A stretch of DNA of 15,874 bases from the NCBI GenBank assembly GCA_002731195.1, contig PCAI01000006.1, positions 1 through 15,874 on the forward strand. The letters are read 5' to 3'. Shown here piece by piece: positions 6,099 to 14,828 of this stretch (positions are counted from its first letter, which is position 1; the number at the start of each line of letters is the position of its first letter). Both the position numbers and the translations under genes were made by a program. The notes beneath the pieces are model-generated. The model saw nothing but the letters and a program-made list of their open reading frames with translations, was not told the DNA's origin and ran no database searches. The DNA is from Methanobacteriota archaeon (GTDB lineage: Archaea; Thermoplasmatota; Poseidoniia; Poseidoniales; Thalassarchaeaceae).

Positions 6099-9000
6099 TT
6101 AGGCTCTGGAACGTATTCTTTCGAACAATTTACCACTTAATGGCATATCATGTTCCCATGCAAATTCTTTCATTACCCTTATAGCCTCTTTTTCAAGATT
6201 GGAATCTCCAACAAAGTCAGTTATCTCTATTTTACCATCACGCGTATTGGCTTTGAAAGCGGCTATTGCTTCTTCTTTATGGAATACCATGTATGCTGAG
6301 CCAAAACCGAATTTTTCCCTTAATACGCCACTGAAATAATGATTTAGTGGATCTGAAGGAGGGATGACCAAATCCCTAGTACGAATGATACCGCTTAAAC
6401 CTTCTAGCATGTCCTGTCTCCCCCAACAAATATCTTGTAAATCATCAACTAAGAAGCCTTTGATTAATGTTCCATCATCTTCAAATTCACGCATTACATC
6501 ACTAATTTCCTCTGCAGAAAAAGGTGACCCAGCAAGTTTTTCTACCTGCTTTAGAGTTATTACTGGATATTCACTTACTAATTCCCTTAGATAATCTCTT
6601 TTGATTTCCCATAAATCTGCCTTTTCAGAGTGATGTACTGCTTTGAAACCGCCCCTGTAATCCTGTATCAAAAGTCCACTACGGACTAATGGAGAAATCA
6701 ATTTTCTAAATTCTGCCCTTTTCATAGCATTCCTTTCCATGAATAAATCCGGATCATGATGTTCTGTGAAAAATTGTAATATATCCACATCTTCTTCATC
6801 TGGAGAGATGTTTCTTATTGCTAGAAGCCTTCTAAAATGTGGTAATCGAGCCCAAACAAGGTGTCCTCTGAGATTAGTACCTTGATGTAGCTGATGTGCT
6901 GCGGCCATTGATTTTAAATCAACACGAAACATTTCACATCGGCCGCGTAGAGAAAAGTCATCCCTTAATTCATTAATATTCTCAAGTGCAATAGTTTCGT
7001 TTTCCCATCTTGTCTTTTGATGTAAATAATGGTGATGGAATAAAAGTCTGTTCACTTCTCTTCGTTTTCTAGGTTCAACTACACCTCCTCTAATGTATCT
7101 CTCTCCATCTCCCATCGAGGAGAATCCCAAGCCAGAAAGTAGATCTTGGATATTTTCATCACAATCATGTACGGGGACACCATTGAATGCATAAATAACA
7201 GAAACATCAACAAGTCTATCTCTATAATTTTCAAGTAATTCTGAGAATGTTACTTTAAACTCATCTAAATAAGAATGTGGGATGTTGATATCTTTAATTT
7301 CTAAATAATCATTAACTACAAACATAAGAATTCTTCCTATCGGATCTACTCCTTTTAGGACAGGATGATACCACCCCTGTTTCAACATCATCCTAATTTC
7401 TTGAATGAATCTACTGCAAAAGGGGTCTGATTGGGCTAATATCCTCATATTTCTGTCTTCAGCAAGAGGAGAAAGTAGAATTTCGGCATCTTCAGTTGAA
7501 GAATAATAATCAGTCGGATCTGGCTGTAAAGCGACTACACGTACGATTTTCTTTTGAGTTTCTAAATGCCTGAGTGTTTCAGCTAACTCTTCCACTGGTT
7601 GACTTACAAAGAATCTTAGAGTATGTAATCTAACAGGACCTATTTGTTGAATTAATTTATTAAGAGAGTCCTCAAATGACAGTGGTTTAATTATACCGTG
7701 TAACTTCCTAAATATAGCCAAGGATCTCTTCCTATTGGGTACTGCCACGTATTGTTTAGCGACAAGAAGTTGTCGCTCTAAATTACCTAAGGCGTTTTTA
7801 ATTGTTCTTTGAATATGAATATTGTCTTTTCCTTTTGGATAATCTGCAAATAAATCAGTACGAGAAATTCCTTCTTTTGGTATTTTATCCAGAAGTTCTT
7901 GCTCTAAATCGCCTATCCATGGTTCGCCCCTTAATCCTAAGAATATTGGCAGTTGATCCTTGAGAGTGTATCCTACTCTATTGTGTAATAATCTTCCATT
8001 ATAGACATCCGTATCATGTTTAATGTCTGTCCAATCTCTGAATCTATAATTCTCAACTCTATGTAATAATTCATCTCTTCTCTGAACCATTATCAAAGAG
8101 CGTATGGCATCTTTTGGTTCATTATATAATTTAAACGATTTTTGAAGTAATAATGTTTGCAAGGTCCTGTAATCAACTACATCTACTTGTCCGCCCGTTA
8201 TACGATATTCATCGACTCTGAGTATGAATTCACCATCGTTTGTTTGAGTAAAGAATCCTATAGAAACAAGATTTTGAATCTCTAATTCTTGTAGAATTGA
8301 CTCTACTTGAGCAAAAGGAAAAGGTAATCTAGCACTCAATTGTTCAGTTGTTTGAGGTCCTTCGGAACCTAACATATCTAATAACTTAAGTCTGAGACAA
8401 TCCATCGGATCTGAGAGATATGTTTTTTTCCAAGAAGATGGTGTGCCTTTTGCAAAATTCTCGCCCATCTCGAAACTTAATCCGCCAGTATAAAGAGAAC
8501 GCAAGTCCTCCATATCTGCAGCACCGGCTACAGATAAACAGCCTAATGTTCCATGAACTTCGGCCATTCGCATTGAAAACCATTTATTATCTATTTTTTC
8601 ATCACCAGTCGATTTAATTTTGGTTATTAGCCCCCTTTCAGCTAATTCGTAAACCCACTTACGAGTTGTTTCGATATCAATTTCTTTTAATTTTTCACCA
8701 TATAATGGGTTAGTAAGGGATTTTTCCAAACCTCCTCCCATATCCATAAGGCGTAATAAACTTGCAGCATCAGTAGGTACAGCAACTTTTGATTGATAGT
8801 ATTCATCTAGTCTTGATTTATCTAAATCTGTTGCTAAAGATCTAGCCCCCAGAAGACGTCTGAGTATCTCCGGATCTACATCTTTGATTAGATATGCTCG
8901 TGTTCTTAATGACAATAAATCCTCAAAAGAAGACATGAATAAAGTCATTCCAAGAGGAGATGGCATTTTGACACGTCGGTGGACGATTCTAACATCTTCA

Positions 9001-11393
9001 CTGTCCATTCTAGCGATAAAATCACGTAATTGATCCATATCTAAATCAGAACTTAGAATCTCATTCATTGCTTCTCTGACTAAAACTGAATCATCCATTT
9101 GGCGATGCTTATGGAGTATTTGATCTGCTTTTTGCAAAAATTGTTTAGGGCTTACTTCATCTGCACCAATCCTTCTAGGATTCAACATGCTTCTAGAAGA
9201 AATTTCTCGAAATCTTTTTGCGAAAAGTTGAGAATCGATAAGATATCTTTGCAATATCTCCTCACTATTATCATTTCTAAAAATATCAGGAATTACGGAA
9301 ATCTCTACTTCATGACTTAATTTTATCATAAATCCATTTTCATCAAAAGATAATTCATGAATAGTGATATCATCTTTTGCTGCAATACCTGCGAATAAAT
9401 ACCCTAGAGCAAGATTGAATGCCCTCCCTCGGCAAGTAGTTATTACATAAGTTGGCAATGGAGATTCGACTTGTTCAACTAAAATCCTATCACTTGAAGG
9501 TACTTGAAATGTTGTAGCGCCATGCTCATCTAAGAACTGAGAAATAGCATTCACTACTGATTTATTCAACCCAAGAGCGTCTCTAAAGAATATCCTATTA
9601 TCCAAGCCCAACCGTGATTGGATAGAAATTATACTCAATAGATCTAAAACTTCCTGACTTAATTCATGAGTGCGACTGGCTGTTTCTCCAGTCCATGAAG
9701 GTATAGTTGGCCTATATCCAGTTGCTGAAACAACATTTACTCTAGAACCCCTAATACTTGAAACACGGTAAGTGGAACCGCCCAGAAGAAACACATCACC
9801 ACCCCTAAGACTTGAAACGAACGAAGATGACAATTGCCCAACAAGAGTTCCATCGCCAGTCAGAACCATGTAATTATTGTCAGGTGCAATTGTTCCTATA
9901 TTGGTATAATAAATCATTTGAGCATAACCTCTTTTACCGAATCTATTCTCTTCCCAATCAACCCATATACGTCTTTCCTCTTCAAGAAGATCGAGGACCT
10001 CTATGTAATCATCATACGGAAGATTTCTATATGGCCAAGATGAAGAAACTAAATCATAACCTTCATCTATATCCCACTCACGTATTATTGTTAATCCTAT
10101 TAAAAATTGGGCCAAAACATCCAGAGAATTCTCAGGGAACTTGAGTAAATCCATGTTGCCTCTAAGGATTCCAGTCTGTAATGCCACTAGTTCCAACAAA
10201 TCATGAGGTGAACTAGGTAAAAAACGTGCACGAGGGAGTCCGCCTACTTGATGTCCAGCACGCCCTATACGCTGAAGAGCGGTAGCTATAGAACCAGGAG
10301 AACTGACTTGAATTACTAAATCTACAGAACCTATGTCTATTCCCATTTCTAAGCTTGAAGAAGAGACAACGCACCTGAGCATTCCGTGTTTTAATTTCTG
10401 TTCAACATCTAACCGGATATTCTTATCCATCGAACCGTGGTGACCTTCGACTCCTTGGAGGCCGGCTACTTTCAATTGCTGTACAACTGTTTCAGTCATA
10501 TTTCTAGTATTAACGAAAACCAATGTAGTCGTGTGTGCTTCAACCAGTTGTTTAATTACTTCAATATTCTTCTCAAGTATTTCTTTAACAGGTATTGAAG
10601 AAAATCTAGGAGATGGGAGGATTATATCTAAATCCAAATCTCTTGAGCCAGAAATTTTCACAATAGAAACTTTTTGCGGGGCTGCTTCACTTTCCCTAGA
10701 ATCGCTAGCTACCAAAAATTCAGCAACCGCTTCCAAGGGCTCCATTGTAGCACTTATTCCAATTCTCTGTACATTAGAGTCGATTACAGAATCCATTAAT
10801 GCTAGACTTAATGAAAGATGCGTTCCCCTTTTAGTAGGAACTAACGAATGCATTTCATCGATAATCATCCAACTCATATCATTTAGAATCGGCCTAAATC
10901 TCTTTGATGCTAAAGCTAAGGCTAAAGATTCAGGAGTAGTGATTAGTATATGTGGTGGTTTTTTTAACATCCTCTCCCTTTCCTTTTGAGGAGTATCTCC
11001 TGTCCTTAAACCAACTTTGATATCTTTAGCCCGATTTGGTAAAAAACGTTCTTTAATTTCTGTAAGTGGGCCAATTAGATTTTTTTGAATATCATTAGCA
11101 AGTGCTTTGATAGGAGAAATATATACACATTGAACGGTATCCGTAAGAGAGCCGTCTAAAGATCGCCTTACTAAGTCATCAATAATAGAAAGAAAAGCAG
11201 TAAGGGTTTTTCCAGACCCTGTAGGAGAACACAAAAGTAAATGCTCACCATTTAAAATTTGAGGTATTGCTGTTTTTTGAGGTTCCGTAAAATCAGGAAA
11301 TTTATCCATAAACCAATTACGAACTGGAGGGCATAATTGCTCAAGAAGTTCAGATGTTTCCATCTTACTATCAATATATTCAATAATTGGCAT
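6099..11393 (-). CDS. lhr: Very large Lhr-type DEAD/H-box helicase with long C-terminal region
   Basis: Superfamily 2 ATP-dependent 3'-5' DNA/RNA helicase implicated in repair. Motifs in order: Q-motif FTEPQKTAI (35-43), Walker A SPTGSGKT (56-63), Ia PIKALAND (94-101), TTPESL (152-157), DEMH (179-182), SAT (214-216), HHGSM (318-322), SLEMGIDI (347-354) and QRIGRAGH (374-381). A winged-helix and beta-barrel core follows, with the Lhr-typical PSWTGE at 565-570, ending near residue 850. Some 900 further residues include winged-helix-like segments and, near the end, stretches resembling the AlkZ-like Lhr-CTD of bacterial long Lhr. At 1764 aa it is about twice the usual archaeal Lhr and longer than E. 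coli Lhr (about 1540 aa). The frame is unbroken. The ATG at 11393 follows an A-run; Met11 is an alternative start. Confidence 0.96.
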   Translation of the reverse strand: MPIIEYIDSKMETSELLEQLCPPVRNWFMDKFPDFTEPQKTAIPQILNGEHLLLCSPTGSGKTLTAFLSIIDDLVRRSLDGSLTDTVQCVYISPIKALANDIQKNLIGPLTEIKERFLPNRAKDIKVGLRTGDTPQKERERMLKKPPHILITTPESLALALASKRFRPILNDMSWMIIDEMHSLVPTKRGTHLSLSLALMDSVIDSNVQRIGISATMEPLEAVAEFLVASDSRESEAAPQKVSIVKISGSRDLDLDIILPSPRFSSIPVKEILEKNIEVIKQLVEAHTTTLVFVNTRNMTETVVQQLKVAGLQGVEGHHGSMDKNIRLDVEQKLKHGMLRCVVSSSSLEMGIDIGSVDLVIQVSSPGSIATALQRIGRAGHQVGGLPRARFLPSSPHDLLELVALQTGILRGNMDLLKFPENSLDVLAQFLIGLTIIREWDIDEGYDLVSSSWPYRNLPYDDYIEVLDLLEEERRIWVDWEENRFGKRGYAQMIYYTNIGTIAPDNNYMVLTGDGTLVGQLSSSFVSSLRGGDVFLLGGSTYRVSSIRGSRVNVVSATGYRPTIPSWTGETASRTHELSQEVLDLLSIISIQSRLGLDNRIFFRDALGLNKSVVNAISQFLDEHGATTFQVPSSDRILVEQVESPLPTYVITTCRGRAFNLALGYLFAGIAAKDDITIHELSFDENGFMIKLSHEVEISVIPDIFRNDNSEEILQRYLIDSQLFAKRFREISSRSMLNPRRIGADEVSPKQFLQKADQILHKHRQMDDSVLVREAMNEILSSDLDMDQLRDFIARMDSEDVRIVHRRVKMPSPLGMTLFMSSFEDLLSLRTRAYLIKDVDPEILRRLLGARSLATDLDKSRLDEYYQSKVAVPTDAASLLRLMDMGGGLEKSLTNPLYGEKLKEIDIETTRKWVYELAERGLITKIKSTGDEKIDNKWFSMRMAEVHGTLGCLSVAGAADMEDLRSLYTGGLSFEMGENFAKGTPSSWKKTYLSDPMDCLRLKLLDMLGSEGPQTTEQLSARLPFPFAQVESILQELEIQNLVSIGFFTQTNDGEFILRVDEYRITGGQVDVVDYRTLQTLLLQKSFKLYNEPKDAIRSLIMVQRRDELLHRVENYRFRDWTDIKHDTDVYNGRLLHNRVGYTLKDQLPIFLGLRGEPWIGDLEQELLDKIPKEGISRTDLFADYPKGKDNIHIQRTIKNALGNLERQLLVAKQYVAVPNRKRSLAIFRKLHGIIKPLSFEDSLNKLIQQIGPVRLHTLRFFVSQPVEELAETLRHLETQKKIVRVVALQPDPTDYYSSTEDAEILLSPLAEDRNMRILAQSDPFCSRFIQEIRMMLKQGWYHPVLKGVDPIGRILMFVVNDYLEIKDINIPHSYLDEFKVTFSELLENYRDRLVDVSVIYAFNGVPVHDCDENIQDLLSGLGFSSMGDGERYIRGGVVEPRKRREVNRLLFHHHYLHQKTRWENETIALENINELRDDFSLRGRCEMFRVDLKSMAAAHQLHQGTNLRGHLVWARLPHFRRLLAIRNISPDEEDVDILQFFTEHHDPDLFMERNAMKRAEFRKLISPLVRSGLLIQDYRGGFKAVHHSEKADLWEIKRDYLRELVSEYPVITLKQVEKLAGSPFSAEEISDVMREFEDDGTLIKGFLVDDLQDICWGRQDMLEGLSGIIRTRDLVIPPSDPLNHYFSGVLREKFGFGSAYMVFHKEEAIAAFKANTRDGKIEITDFVGDSNLEKEAIRVMKEFAWEHDMPLSGKLFERIRSRA

Positions 11394-11575
11394 TTTTTTT
11401 ATCGCACCTTACAGTGGTCAAGGGAATTGAAATCATACATGAATGCTTCTCTGATTTGATTGAAAAAGAGGCAAGAATGCTTGGAAAGAAATTAATCTCA
11501 ATTGAAGATAATGACATAAATTATGTAATTTTTACGATGGTTTGAAAGACCTTAGGCTAAGACAGTAGATTGAAT
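11394..11575. promoter_or_regulatory. Divergent lhr/glyS intergenic region
   Basis: This is the longest stretch without a certain gene (182 bases). Eight T's at 11393-11400 form an A-run on the lhr strand immediately at its start codon. A 43-codon ORF fills 11414-11545. A small hyphenated palindrome CTTAG-G-CTAAG at 11551-11561 lies 14 bases upstream of glyS ATG 11576 and could be an operator or a weak hairpin. No convincing TATA box or Shine-Dalgarno was found for either flanking gene, and no tRNA or structured RNA is visible. Confidence 0.35.
11414..11545 (+). CDS. Candidate 43-aa small protein between lhr and glyS
   Basis: An open frame from GTG 11414 to TGA 11545 encodes a well-mixed peptide: VKGIEIIHECFSDLIEKEA, then RMLGKKLISI, then EDNDINYVIFTMV. 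It alternates amphipathic helix-like and strand-like segments, with Glu/Lys/Ile-rich codons like the neighbouring genes and purine-rich first positions. It has no TM helix. It matches no family I recognise. There is no obvious ribosome binding site. The frame stays open upstream into the antisense of lhr, so the true start is unsure. It could instead be a remnant of a longer gene or chance. Confidence 0.4.
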   Translation: MVKGIEIIHECFSDLIEKEARMLGKKLISIEDNDINYVIFTMV

Positions 11576-13306
11576 ATGTCTGAAGAGCAGAGGTTAGATA
11601 GACTAACCTCAATATTGAAGAGGAGGGGATTTATACTTCCTTCATTTGAAATATATGGAGGAGTTTCAGGACTTATTGACTATGGGCCAGTAGGAGCAAG
11701 GATAAAACGAAAAGTCACAGATTGTTGGATAAATCACTGGCTAAATCAAGGAGATATTGTAGAAATTGACTCACCCACCATAACACCAGAACAAGTATTA
11801 GTTGCAAGTGGCCATGTAGGAGAGTTTAATGATTTAATGACGGAATGTATGAATTGTAATAGCACATATAGGGCAGATCATTTGGTTGTAAATATACATG
11901 AAGAACCAGAAACAATTAATGCTTTGGAAATGAATGAATTATTGAAAAGTGAATTAATTATTTGCTCGAATTGTCAGGAAAATAAATGGTCACCGGTAAA
12001 ACCAATGAATTTGATGTTTAAAACAGGAATTGGCGCTATGAAAGAGCAGAGGGTGGCATACATGAGGCCGGAAACAGCCCAAGGTATGTTTATGTTATTT
12101 CCTTCTCTTTATCGTCATTTCAGGCAAAAATTACCATTCGGTGCGATACAAATCGGCAGAGGATATAGGAATGAAATAAGTCCAAGACAAGGAATGATAA
12201 GATTGAGAGAATTTAATATGGCTGAGTTAGAATATTTCATAGACCCTGATAATCCACCTTCAGAAGACTTATCAATTAGTAATTCACTAATTAACCTAAT
12301 TCCTGATCCCGAAAGTGGCTTTGATTTAGAATATAATATTACGTTTGAAAAAGCATTTGATATAGGCCTAATTAAACACCCTACTGTAGCATCTACTCTA
12401 ATGAAAACTTGGGATTTTCTCGTCAAAATAGGCATTGATACAAGAAAGATAAGATTCAGACAACACGTTTTGAATGAAATGGCACATTATGCTTCGGATT
12501 GCTGGGACTGTGAGATCTTTGGAGAATATGGTTGGATAGAATGTGTGGGAATTGCAAATAGAACATGTCATGACTTAGAATCGCATGAAAATGAATCAGG
12601 TTCTAAATCATTAAGAGCATGGAGGTCTTTTGATGAACCACGTGTAGAAAATAAAACAGTAATATCTCCTAAAACATCAGTAATTGGACCAACTTTTAAG
12701 CAAGAAGCTGGCCTAGTAATTGCCGCATTAGAAGCCATAGAAGTGGATAATGATTGGCCTAAGAAAATTGAATTATCCAATGGTAATATAGTAACAATAA
12801 CTAGCGAAATGATAGAAATTAGAGAAATAGAAGCTACTCTATCAGGAGAATGGTTTACTCCACATGTGATTGAACCTGCATTCGGAATTGATAGAATTAT
12901 TTGGCATCTGCTTGATCATTCATACGACGAAATAGAAAGGAGTGGTGAGAGTTACACTATTATGAAATTAAATGATAGAGTATCTCCCATCGATGCAATT
13001 ATTTTACCACTTTTCGAAAAGGATGGAATGGACGTAATTGCTATGAAAATTACTAACAAAGCAAATTCTATTTCAGGAGTAAGGGTCGAAATCGATACTA
13101 GTAAATCGATAGGGAGGAGATATGCAAGGGCCGACGAAATTGGAGTTCCATGGACAATAACTATTGATCACATAAGTAAAGAAGATAATACAGTAACAAT
13201 AAGGAGGCGTGATGATCAAGTCCAAATTAGAGCAACAATAGAAGATATGTTACATAATTTAGCAGATAAAACAATCGAAAATATGTTTCTAGAATACCAA
13301 TCTTGA
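11576..13306 (+). CDS. glyS: Glycyl-tRNA synthetase, dimeric archaeal/eukaryotic type
   Basis: Class II aminoacyl-tRNA synthetase that charges tRNA-Gly in the cytosol. From ATG 11576 (576 aa) the order is: N-terminal GFILPSFEIYGG (18-29) and LIDYGPVGA (33-41); a four-Cys zinc-type site (Cys91, Cys94, Cys130, Cys133); RPETAQG (164-170); motif 2 around GRGYRNE (195-201) and RLREFNMAELE (209-219); motif 3 EPAFGIDR (433-440); and a C-terminal anticodon-binding domain from about 470 (SPIDAIILP) to the end. This is the alpha2 form, not the bacterial alpha2-beta2 enzyme. An in-frame TTG at 11570 would add two residues; ATG is preferred. rfcL begins one base after the stop, so the two are probably co-transcribed. 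No T-box or other leader is present, as expected for an archaeon. Confidence 0.97.
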   Translation: MSEEQRLDRLTSILKRRGFILPSFEIYGGVSGLIDYGPVGARIKRKVTDCWINHWLNQGDIVEIDSPTITPEQVLVASGHVGEFNDLMTECMNCNSTYRADHLVVNIHEEPETINALEMNELLKSELIICSNCQENKWSPVKPMNLMFKTGIGAMKEQRVAYMRPETAQGMFMLFPSLYRHFRQKLPFGAIQIGRGYRNEISPRQGMIRLREFNMAELEYFIDPDNPPSEDLSISNSLINLIPDPESGFDLEYNITFEKAFDIGLIKHPTVASTLMKTWDFLVKIGIDTRKIRFRQHVLNEMAHYASDCWDCEIFGEYGWIECVGIANRTCHDLESHENESGSKSLRAWRSFDEPRVENKTVISPKTSVIGPTFKQEAGLVIAALEAIEVDNDWPKKIELSNGNIVTITSEMIEIREIEATLSGEWFTPHVIEPAFGIDRIIWHLLDHSYDEIERSGESYTIMKLNDRVSPIDAIILPLFEKDGMDVIAMKITNKANSISGVRVEIDTSKSIGRRYARADEIGVPWTITIDHISKEDNTVTIRRRDDQVQIRATIEDMLHNLADKTIENMFLEYQS

Positions 13307-13307
13307 T

Positions 13308-14828
13308 GTGTTGCCGATTAAACGACAGGTCGTGAATGAGGACGAGGAGGTCTATGATTGGACAGAAAAGTATCGTCCAAAGGATATAGACAGCATGGAA
13401 GGTAATCAGAATCAACTAGAAAAAATTAGAAAATGGCTAGAAAAATGGGAAGTAGGTGAAATACCTAAAAAAAGAGGTATTTTACTATCAGGTCCACCAG
13501 GAGTAGGAAAAACAACATTAGCAAGAGCGGCGGCCAATGAAAAGGGTTGGACAATTATTGAATTAAATGCCTCTGCGGAAAGGAATGCTGCAGCAATCAG
13601 AAGTACTGCCACAAGAAGTTCACAACATATTTCCTTAGATAATTTCAGAAAAGGAAAGGTAAAAACGGGAAAGACACTTATTTTGCTAGATGAGGTAGAT
13701 CATTTGAGTGGAGGATTTTCTACAATCTCTGACGAAAAAATAAACATTAGTATGGAAGAAGAAAAGAGTAAGATCAGAGGAGATAAGGGAGGAAAGGGAG
13801 AGTTACTAAACCTTCTGAAAACAAGCAAACAACCAATAATCATGACATGTAACGATTCTATGAGATTGTGGGGGAATAGAAATTGGAGAGCCAATAGAGA
13901 TAGAGTACTGAGATTATCTCAAGAAATAATATTCAAAAGAGTAGGTCCAATACATCTTAAGAAAATAGCAAAAAGAATCTCAGAAAAGGAAGGCATTGGA
14001 ATAGACCAGGGTGCTTTAGATGTCTTGGTAGGAAATAATGTGGGTGATTTGAGATCATTGATTCATGATTTACAAGCACTCTCTGTGATAAGTGGAGGCC
14101 ATATAAATATTGAAAATGTTAATCAAATGTCTGGAGTATCTAAGAGAGATATACAAGTTGATGTGTTTAAATCATTAGAACTGATATATAGAAGTAGAAA
14201 TAGTAACAATGCAACTGAGATAATGATCAATTCGGATAAAGATCCTGATGAAATGCTAGCATGGTTCACATGGAATAATCAAATAGTTTTCAAAAAAGGT
14301 GAATTAGAAAAGGTAAGTAAAGCCATGTGCTTGGCAGACAGAGCACTTGCAACGAAATTTACCAATAGAGCATATCGTTCATGGTACTGGGGATCTAATA
14401 TCCCTGCTCAAGCTGCAATAATTCCCTTATCGAAAAGTCCAAACTCAAGAATTTTTCTTGGATACCCTAATTTCCTGAGGAGAAGTAGAGGTGATTGGTC
14501 TTCCCAAAACATAATAGAGAAGATTTCTAAAGATTTGGATACTAGTAAATCATCCATAAAAGAAGAATTATGGCCAATACTTCTAGCCGTACACGACGAA
14601 AAATTGGGCAGTAATATAAATAATATCGAAATAACAAAAAGATTGGAGCTTAGTGGAGAAGACCACCTTTTCTTGCATGGAGTTTCAAAAAGCGATAATA
14701 TTTCTGAATCAATCATGAACCTATTTCACGAAGGAAAGATTGAAGAGATACCAGAAGAGGTAGATGAAAAAACCGAAAATGACGATAAAGAGAATACTAA
14801 TCAATTTACTCTTGATTCTTTCAGTTAA
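13308..14828 (+). CDS. rfcL: Replication factor C large subunit
   Basis: AAA+ clamp-loader subunit that with RfcS opens PCNA and loads it at primer-template junctions. Numbered from GTG 13308 (506 aa): WTEKYRPK (18-25), Walker A GPPGVGKT (62-69), Walker B LILLDEVD (124-131), sensor 1 MTCND (179-183) and sensor 2 GDLRS (246-250). A collar/C-terminal domain follows, then a linker rich in Glu, Asp and Lys (475-496). The protein ends QFTLDSFS (499-506), a recognisable PIP box (Q499, L502, F505) for PCNA. A charged insertion of about 20 residues (137-160) separates Walker B from the ELLNLLK helix. Starts are uncertain: TTG 13311 or GTG 13332 also precede the conserved domain. It follows glyS by one base and converges on trkH with a shared TTAA. 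Confidence 0.96.
   Translation: MLPIKRQVVNEDEEVYDWTEKYRPKDIDSMEGNQNQLEKIRKWLEKWEVGEIPKKRGILLSGPPGVGKTTLARAAANEKGWTIIELNASAERNAAAIRSTATRSSQHISLDNFRKGKVKTGKTLILLDEVDHLSGGFSTISDEKINISMEEEKSKIRGDKGGKGELLNLLKTSKQPIIMTCNDSMRLWGNRNWRANRDRVLRLSQEIIFKRVGPIHLKKIAKRISEKEGIGIDQGALDVLVGNNVGDLRSLIHDLQALSVISGGHINIENVNQMSGVSKRDIQVDVFKSLELIYRSRNSNNATEIMINSDKDPDEMLAWFTWNNQIVFKKGELEKVSKAMCLADRALATKFTNRAYRSWYWGSNIPAQAAIIPLSKSPNSRIFLGYPNFLRRSRGDWSSQNIIEKISKDLDTSKSSIKEELWPILLAVHDEKLGSNINNIEITKRLELSGEDHLFLHGVSKSDNISESIMNLFHEGKIEEIPEEVDEKTENDDKENTNQFTLDSFS

Noticed and set aside
9812..10144. 110-codon plus-strand ORF inside lhr
   Set aside because: It is antisense to the conserved Lhr barrel region, with low-complexity hydrophobic/basic translation and no recognisable motif.
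10531..10989. 152-codon plus-strand ORF inside lhr
   Set aside because: It lies wholly antisense to the helicase domain of lhr, and its Ser/Ile-rich translation is typical of a shadow frame.
11546..11575. T-box or other glycine-sensing leader for glyS
   Set aside because: The spacer is far too short, no specifier stem or T-box sequence is seen, and such leaders are bacterial.
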